Of a stretch of DNA of 64,000 nucleotides, positions 59,410-64,000 are shown one piece after another. The notes below the pieces were generated by a model that worked only from the letters and a program-made list of their open reading frames with translations, did not search any database and was not told the origin of the DNA. Made by a program: the position numbers and the translations under genes. Within the stretch, counting starts at the first letter, position 1; every line of letters starts with the position of its first letter. The stretch comes from Ophioderma brevispina (lineage: Eukaryota; Echinodermata; Ophiuroidea; Amphilepidida; Ophiodermatidae): positions 1 through 64,000 of the forward strand of contig JAMKCH010022212.1 of NCBI GenBank assembly GCA_023653785.1, written 5' to 3'.

Positions 59410-59515
59410 TACCTTAAAGTGACAGATTTTTTACGATACAAATTTCTCTCAAACTTCACTGGATCGGTTGTAGACCACCTACCGAGAACGTTTCAAAGGT
59501 TTATTGATCAAACAG
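59410..59515 (+). CDS. candidate 106-bp exon, unknown
   Basis: TATAATTTTCCTTTACAG is a strong acceptor. 35 codons are then open (YLKVTDFLRYKFLSNFTGSV, then VDHLPRTFQRFIDQT) up to CAAACAG|GTACAA. The peptide has a sensible mix of hydrophobic and charged residues. The donor is mediocre, and without splicing the frame ends at a TAA four codons later. A terminal exon is possible too. Confidence 0.28.
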
Positions 59516-60420
59516 GTACAAAATAAAACCGCAAACCTGTTTTGAACTTGCCTGCTATCGTAATCGTTCCCCAAAGAAAACCATGCTTTGAATTTCTGTC
59601 GTGCACGACATAAATTACTAAATCATCATCTTATTACATAAAGATGGCATATCTGGCTTATTCACTTCAGGTGTGATCTAATACATTGGTGAGCATTCCA
59701 AAAATGCAAAAACCAGGGGTTTGACAAAAATTGGGGCGCTTCTTTCTGGAAATGCCCTCATGTCTCTTTAATTAACATGTACTAACTTCAAACTACAAAT
59801 AAAATGTGCATTACATAATCTTATTCTGTACCCTTAAAGTGGCACAAGCTACGAGCTTCTTTGAGGTTTAGGGCCCCTGGACACCCTGTCTTCCAGACCC
59901 TTAACTTGTTCAAATCTTCCCCCTCCTCCCATAATCCTTGCTACAAGCTTGTCACTAAACCTTGCACAACTCAAATACTCTCATGACACAATTTACAAAT
60001 GTGCAGAAGATACAAATTCTAGAACAGGAAATGTCTGAAGGAAACCCTGGGAATGGATATTGGCTTCAGAAGACTTGACAGGCTTGGTCATAGGGCAGTC
60101 AAAGTGACAAGTCCCCATTTCCGCTTCACTCTTTCATACTAACTCACTATTGTTCTTATGACTAGAACTCTGAGTGTGCAAAATAAGTGACCATTTATTT
60201 TTTTATTAGATTAAACCAAAGTGGCACATGTGCATGACTTCAGCAAGACCATGCAAATGCTTCAATGAAATACAGGTTAAGTAATACTCAGAGAAGTCCA
60301 TGGTCCATATGAACTAGTAAGACTAATTAAAAGGATTTCCAAATTCTGGCTGCAAGTCTTAAAGAAACTTGCCTTCCTATTTTATGATGACACTTTTCAA
60401 CCTGTCTGGAAAGTCCTTTA
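59516..60420. other. AT-rich stretch, no gene seen
   Basis: No supported features. Confidence 0.4.
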
Positions 60421-60633
60421 CACCAGGCACGTAACCAGCCCGGTGGTTCCGAGGGGGCAATATTCCCCGGTAGGTGCAACAAATGTCCCGATAACAAGCA
60501 AAAATTTCCCGGTCGCAGGGCAAAAGAATCCGAAAAAGGGCTGATTTAACATGAATATCTGCGTTTTATTTCCTGATTTCCCCTCAAAAAAATTTTCAGA
60601 GGGGGCACTCTGCCCCCACCTGGCTACGCCACT
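60421..60633. mobile_element. G-run MITE with GGCGTAGCCAGG-type ends
   Basis: CACCAGGCACGTAACCAGCC at the left and, on the reverse strand, AGTGGCGTAGCCAGGTGGGG at the right are inverted. GAGGGGGCA runs lie next to both ends. This end type is common among animal MITE-like repeats. Confidence 0.6.
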
Positions 60634-60689
60634 GCTTCGCAATAAAAGTTGCTTTATTCAAACAGATGGGTGAATGAATTAAGTCACCT

Positions 60690-60757
60690 ACTTAGATCAT
60701 GCCTGGCTGGATTTGAACTAGCAACCTTTCAAATCTGACTTATCAAATCCAGTCTTG
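60690..60757 (-). pseudogene. tRNA-like SINE head
   Basis: On the minus strand AGGTTGCTAGTTCAAATCCAGC gives a B-box with a T-arm pairing at 4 of 5 positions. The preceding GATTTGATAAGTCAGATTTG is a weak A-box half. Confidence 0.45.
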
Positions 60758-60894
60758 TTTGACATTTATATTTCTTCTCCATTTATGCAGATTAACCCTA
60801 ACACACCCAAAACTCACTAAAACTCGCTGAGCTGAAGCTAGAAAAAAGACCAAAAAGTTGCGACGACATCATTATATGAACACATATCACCGGG

Positions 60895-60975
60895 CCAGCG
60901 ACACCTCGTGGCTTGCCATGCCTGATCAAGGGACTGGGGCACCGGAGGCCCTTGGTTCGAATCCCACCAACCTTC
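60895..60975 (+). pseudogene. tRNA-like SINE head
   Basis: CTTGGTTCGAATCCCACCAA contains a perfect B-box. The upstream GTGGCTTGCCATG is a poor A-box and the arms pair incompletely. It lies 138 bases from the relic at 60690 and in the opposite orientation. Confidence 0.45.
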
Positions 60976-61203
60976 TATCCTTTACCCCTTCCCTTCCTCC
61001 CGGCTACAAACGAGAACAGTGCTTAGGGTTATGCGTAATTAAAAGTGTATTTATAGATTATTTTGCATATATATGCAACACCTCTAGAACCTTTTTTTGG
61101 GGGGGAGAGTATTTTTTTAATTTAAAGAAATTAACTTTTTATCAAACAGCTCATTTTTTAAGATTGGGAAATACATATTCTCAAGACGATGAACTTGTCA
61201 ATG

Positions 61204-61640
61204 CATGTGACATTTAATAACGCCAGTGGACATTTAATAAACGCATGGAACATTGAATACGCATGTGACATTAATAACGATGCGACATTGAATAACGCAA
61301 TAGCAATTCAGGTCAGAATATTAGCGTATAATTTCCTGTGGGTAGCGTAAGACTCCCTTACAATATAACATCATAACCAGATCATCATTCATCAGATGAG
61401 CATCAATATCAATAGGACAAATAAGGAAATTCTTCAGCTCAATGATGTACAAATTTATCTGGCTAGTTTTTACCCCCATGTGTATTTTAAAGGAGGAATG
61501 AGCTAATCAAGATATGGTAATTGATGCTGCAAATATTTTATCAAAGAAGCATTTTTGTGCTCAATACATAGAAATAATCTGGGGCAAAAAATTGCAAGTG
61601 CCAATTAAAACACACCTTATTGGGTAAGCCATAATGACAT
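61204..61640 (+). repeat. direct repeat D, copy 1, with degenerate minisatellite head
   Basis: Starts with five degenerate versions of ATGTGACATTTAATAACGC (61204-61300), then about 330 bases beginning AATAGCAATTCAGGTCAGAA and ending TTATTGGGTAAGCC. This matches 63567-64000 almost collinearly with scattered substitutions and small gaps. No coding frame. It may be a non-autonomous element with a subterminal minisatellite. Confidence 0.85.
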
Positions 61641-61645
61641 TATTA

Positions 61646-62777
61646 TGGTTGGCCTAATGTCCATTAATCGAAAATCTTGGATTTTTCGACCAACATCTGA
61701 TTTATCGGTCGAAAAATCCAACGATTTTCAATGATACTCCAAGATATCAATAAAACTTGGACTGGTTGTCAATTTTTGTAATCTTCAGATTTGTTTCAAT
61801 TCATGGAATGAAAAAATGGATTATCACTGATAATCCAAGAATCGACTCGAAAAATTCCAAGTTTTTCTAATTATTGGACATTGATTCTGGAAAATCTTGG
61901 ATTTTCAGCATAATCCAGCATTTTCGACTTTCTGTACAATTAAGTCGAAAAACCTGGATATCAAAGTGAAAATCCAAGTTTTTCGATTTGATAGTCCAAG
62001 TTATTGACATCAAGTTGATAAAATTGGATTATCGACCGAAAATCTTGGATTTTCGACGCTAATGTACAATAAATCGAAAATCTTGGAATATCAGAAGTGA
62101 AAACCAAGTTTTTCGACTTGATAAGCCAAGTTATGAAATCAAGTTGTAAACTTGGATTAATCGACCGAAAATCTTGGATTTTCGACGCCAGTTGCCCATT
62201 AACTTGAAATCCAAGTTTGTCAAGTTGATATCCAAGTTGTCGATTTATCGATAATCCAAGTTTTCGTGATTTCCCTGTACAATAAGCTCAATCAAGTTGA
62301 TAATTGATTATCGACGAAAATCTTGGAATTTTCGACGCTAGATGCAAAATAATTGAAACTCTTTGGATTTTTACAAATTGAAATAATCCACGATATCAAA
62401 AGTGCAGTTCGAAAAACTTGGATATCAAAGAAAAGCCAAGATTTTCAAGGTATAGTGTCCAATAAATCGAAAATTTTGGTTTATCAAAGTGATAATCCAA
62501 GTTTATCGAATTGATAATCCAAGATTATCAAAATCAAGTTGAAAAACTGGAATTATCGTGAAAATCCAAGATTTTCGACGCCAAAGGACCAATAAATTCG
62601 AAAAACTTGGATATCAAATCAAAAACTGGATTATCGCGAACACTTGGATTATCAATTGAAGTCCAAGTTATTCTTGATAATCTGGATTATCAATTGAAAA
62701 ATCTTGAGTTTCGACGATAATCCAAGATTGTTGGTCGAAAATCCAAGATTTCGATTAATTGGAACATTAGGCCAACA
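61646..62777. mobile_element. hyper-palindromic fold-back element, 1.13 kb
   Basis: The left end TGGTTGGCCTAATGTCCATT (continuing AATCGAAAATCTTGGATTTTTCGACCAACA) recurs inverted at the right end with only a few differences, about 48 bases in all. TA lies outside both ends. The interior is a chain of short inverted copies of TCGAAAATCCAAG, TTGATAATCCAAGTT and GATTTTCGACGC. There is a loose period of 120-150 bp marked by TTTTCGACGC at about 62051, 62179, 62331 and 62572. No protein frame. Confidence 0.88.
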
Positions 62778-63566
62778 TACATTTAATAATCTTCACAAAA
62801 TGAATGACTGAACACCACCCCATCAAAGTTCATTGCCATTTTCAAATTCAAGTATCTCTCATTTTAGCAATACTTTTTTATCCATTTTGAACAATGTCTT
62901 TTTTATCAGTACTAAAATTGTTTGACAATACGAAAAATTTATATTGATAACTTTGATGTATATAATAACTTAAGGCTTTTTTAGGACTTCTCTAGTTGGA
63001 GCAGTACCATGCAATGGACAATTTTCAAACCACCATTTAGCGAAGTGACCAGAAATTTAATTGGCTCAAACTTGGTGTAAAGTGCGATACTGCACATATT
63101 GAGATTGCAACAACTGCACTTAAGGGCGGACTCAGTGATTTCCAAAAGATGGCACCGTGTGATTTTGTAGTTGTAGGGGGAAAAAAAAAACGGGGGGGAT
63201 TGCTTGTTAGTGCGGAAGGAAAAGGAAAATCAGGCAAAAAAAAGAGAGTAAACCATAACCTCAGATTCGTTTCCTTTTTTGTGTGTGTATGAAAGGATTA
63301 TTCATGGACCAAATAAAATCTGAAAATTTGAGCTCCGTACCTCTTCTCGTTTTCACGCTACAGCAAATTTAAAAATTGAGGGGGGTACCTCGCAAAAAAT
63401 GACAGTGTTGAAATTCAAATTCGATGGCCAAGTAAAGAAATACACCCTCAGATCCTTCGAAACTTGGTATTTGGATAAACCCTTTTGCTGAAGATTGCAA
63501 ATATGTGAACAGAAAAATGCACCTTGCCCCCATTTGAAAATAAAGGGGGTTCAAAATGGCCAATAT
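62778..63566. other. AT-rich spacer between fold-back element and second direct repeat
   Basis: Contains a run GGGGGAAAAAAAAAACGGGGGGG at 63176-63198 and a TG tract at about 63281. No gene is supported. Confidence 0.45.
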
Positions 63567-63661
63567 ATGTGACATTTAATAACGCATGTGACATTTAATA
63601 ACGCATGTGACATTTAATAACGCATGTGACATTTAATAACGCATGTGACATTTAATAACGC
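63567..63661 (+). repeat. 19-bp perfect minisatellite, five copies
   Basis: ATGTGACATTTAATAACGC repeated five times without a mismatch. The equivalent array in copy 1 of repeat D is degenerate, so this one is either younger or homogenised. Confidence 0.95.
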
Positions 63662-64000
63662 AATAGCAATTTCAAGGTCAGAATATTAGCGTATAATTTC
63701 CCTGCTGGGTAGCGTTAATACTCCCCTTACAATATACACATCATAACATCAGTCATTCATTCCTCAGCTGAGCATTTTCATATCAATAGCAAATAAGGAA
63801 ATTCTTTCATGCTCAATGATGTACAAATTTATCTGGCTAATGTACCATGTTGTATTTTAAATGGAGGGAATGAAGATAATCAAGATATGGTAATTGATGC
63901 TGCAAATATTTTATCAAAGAAGCATTTTTGTGCTCATACATTAGAAATATCTGGGGCAAGAAATTGCAAGTGCTCAATAAACACATTATTGGGTAAAGCC
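63662..64000 (+). repeat. direct repeat D, copy 2 body, cut by the window end
   Basis: AATAGCAATTTCAAGGTCAG to GGGTAAAGCC, collinear with 61301-61630 (shared GATGTACAAATTTATCTGGC, GGTAATTGATGCTGCAAATA, TTTATCAAAGAAGCATTTTT). In copy 1 the fold-back element starts 15 bases after this point, so another may lie just beyond the window. Confidence 0.85.

Noticed and set aside
63567..63661. CRISPR-like array of 19-bp repeats
   Set aside because: The repeats are contiguous with no spacers, and the context is eukaryotic.

Overview
The window reads as AT-rich, gene-poor nuclear DNA of an animal, most likely a marine invertebrate. The reasons are: no bacterial-style operons or long reading frames; many tRNA-derived SINE-like relics; several families of short inverted-repeat transposons (MITEs); dispersed repeats and a satellite rich in the motif TGACCTTTGACC; and only short candidate exons bounded by GT/AG signals. 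I cannot name the species. No complete gene is recognised. Every protein-level call is low confidence and rests on splice-like signals and open frames read by eye.

Layout. 0-5 kb: GA and TG/poly-A simple repeats, one cysteine-containing open frame and a coiled-coil-like candidate exon at 3.66 kb. 5.1-13.7 kb: a roughly mirror-symmetric composite. From the outside inwards it has CpG-bearing flanks, class II tRNA-like relics facing each other, an A-rich block mirrored by a T-rich block, C-rich segments, and a 26-bp inverted repeat (25/26 identical) around an AT-rich core of about 3 kb. 13.9-20.3 kb: a dispersed repeat, a TGACCTTG satellite of about 115-130 bp units interrupted by a 601-bp terminal-inverted-repeat insertion, and a 170-bp tandem duplication. 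20-40 kb: mostly unique AT-rich DNA with small candidate exons on both strands, two promoter or first-exon candidates on the minus strand (23.9 and 30.1-30.7 kb), a possible minus-strand terminal exon with a poly(A) signal (33.8 kb), a fold-back element (25.8-26.4 kb) and a clean 456-bp palindromic MITE (36.2-36.7 kb).

40.7-44.8 kb is a large, diverged inverted duplication. Both arms carry versions of the same protein-like frame, still open in the right arm and broken by stops in the left, around a spacer of about 0.9 kb. 45-61 kb holds further copies of the dispersed families (a TGTGTCGCC...GGCGACACA element, a TATACTTTGTC MITE family, G-run elements) and six tRNA-like SINE relics.

61.2-64.0 kb holds a pair of direct repeats of about 430 bp, each headed by a 19-bp minisatellite. 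Between them is a 1.13-kb element built almost wholly of short inverted copies of a motif related to TCGAAAATCCAAG, with near-perfect termini and flanking TA.

No functional pathway can be assembled from this window. Its content is a record of repeat insertion with sparse possible exons.
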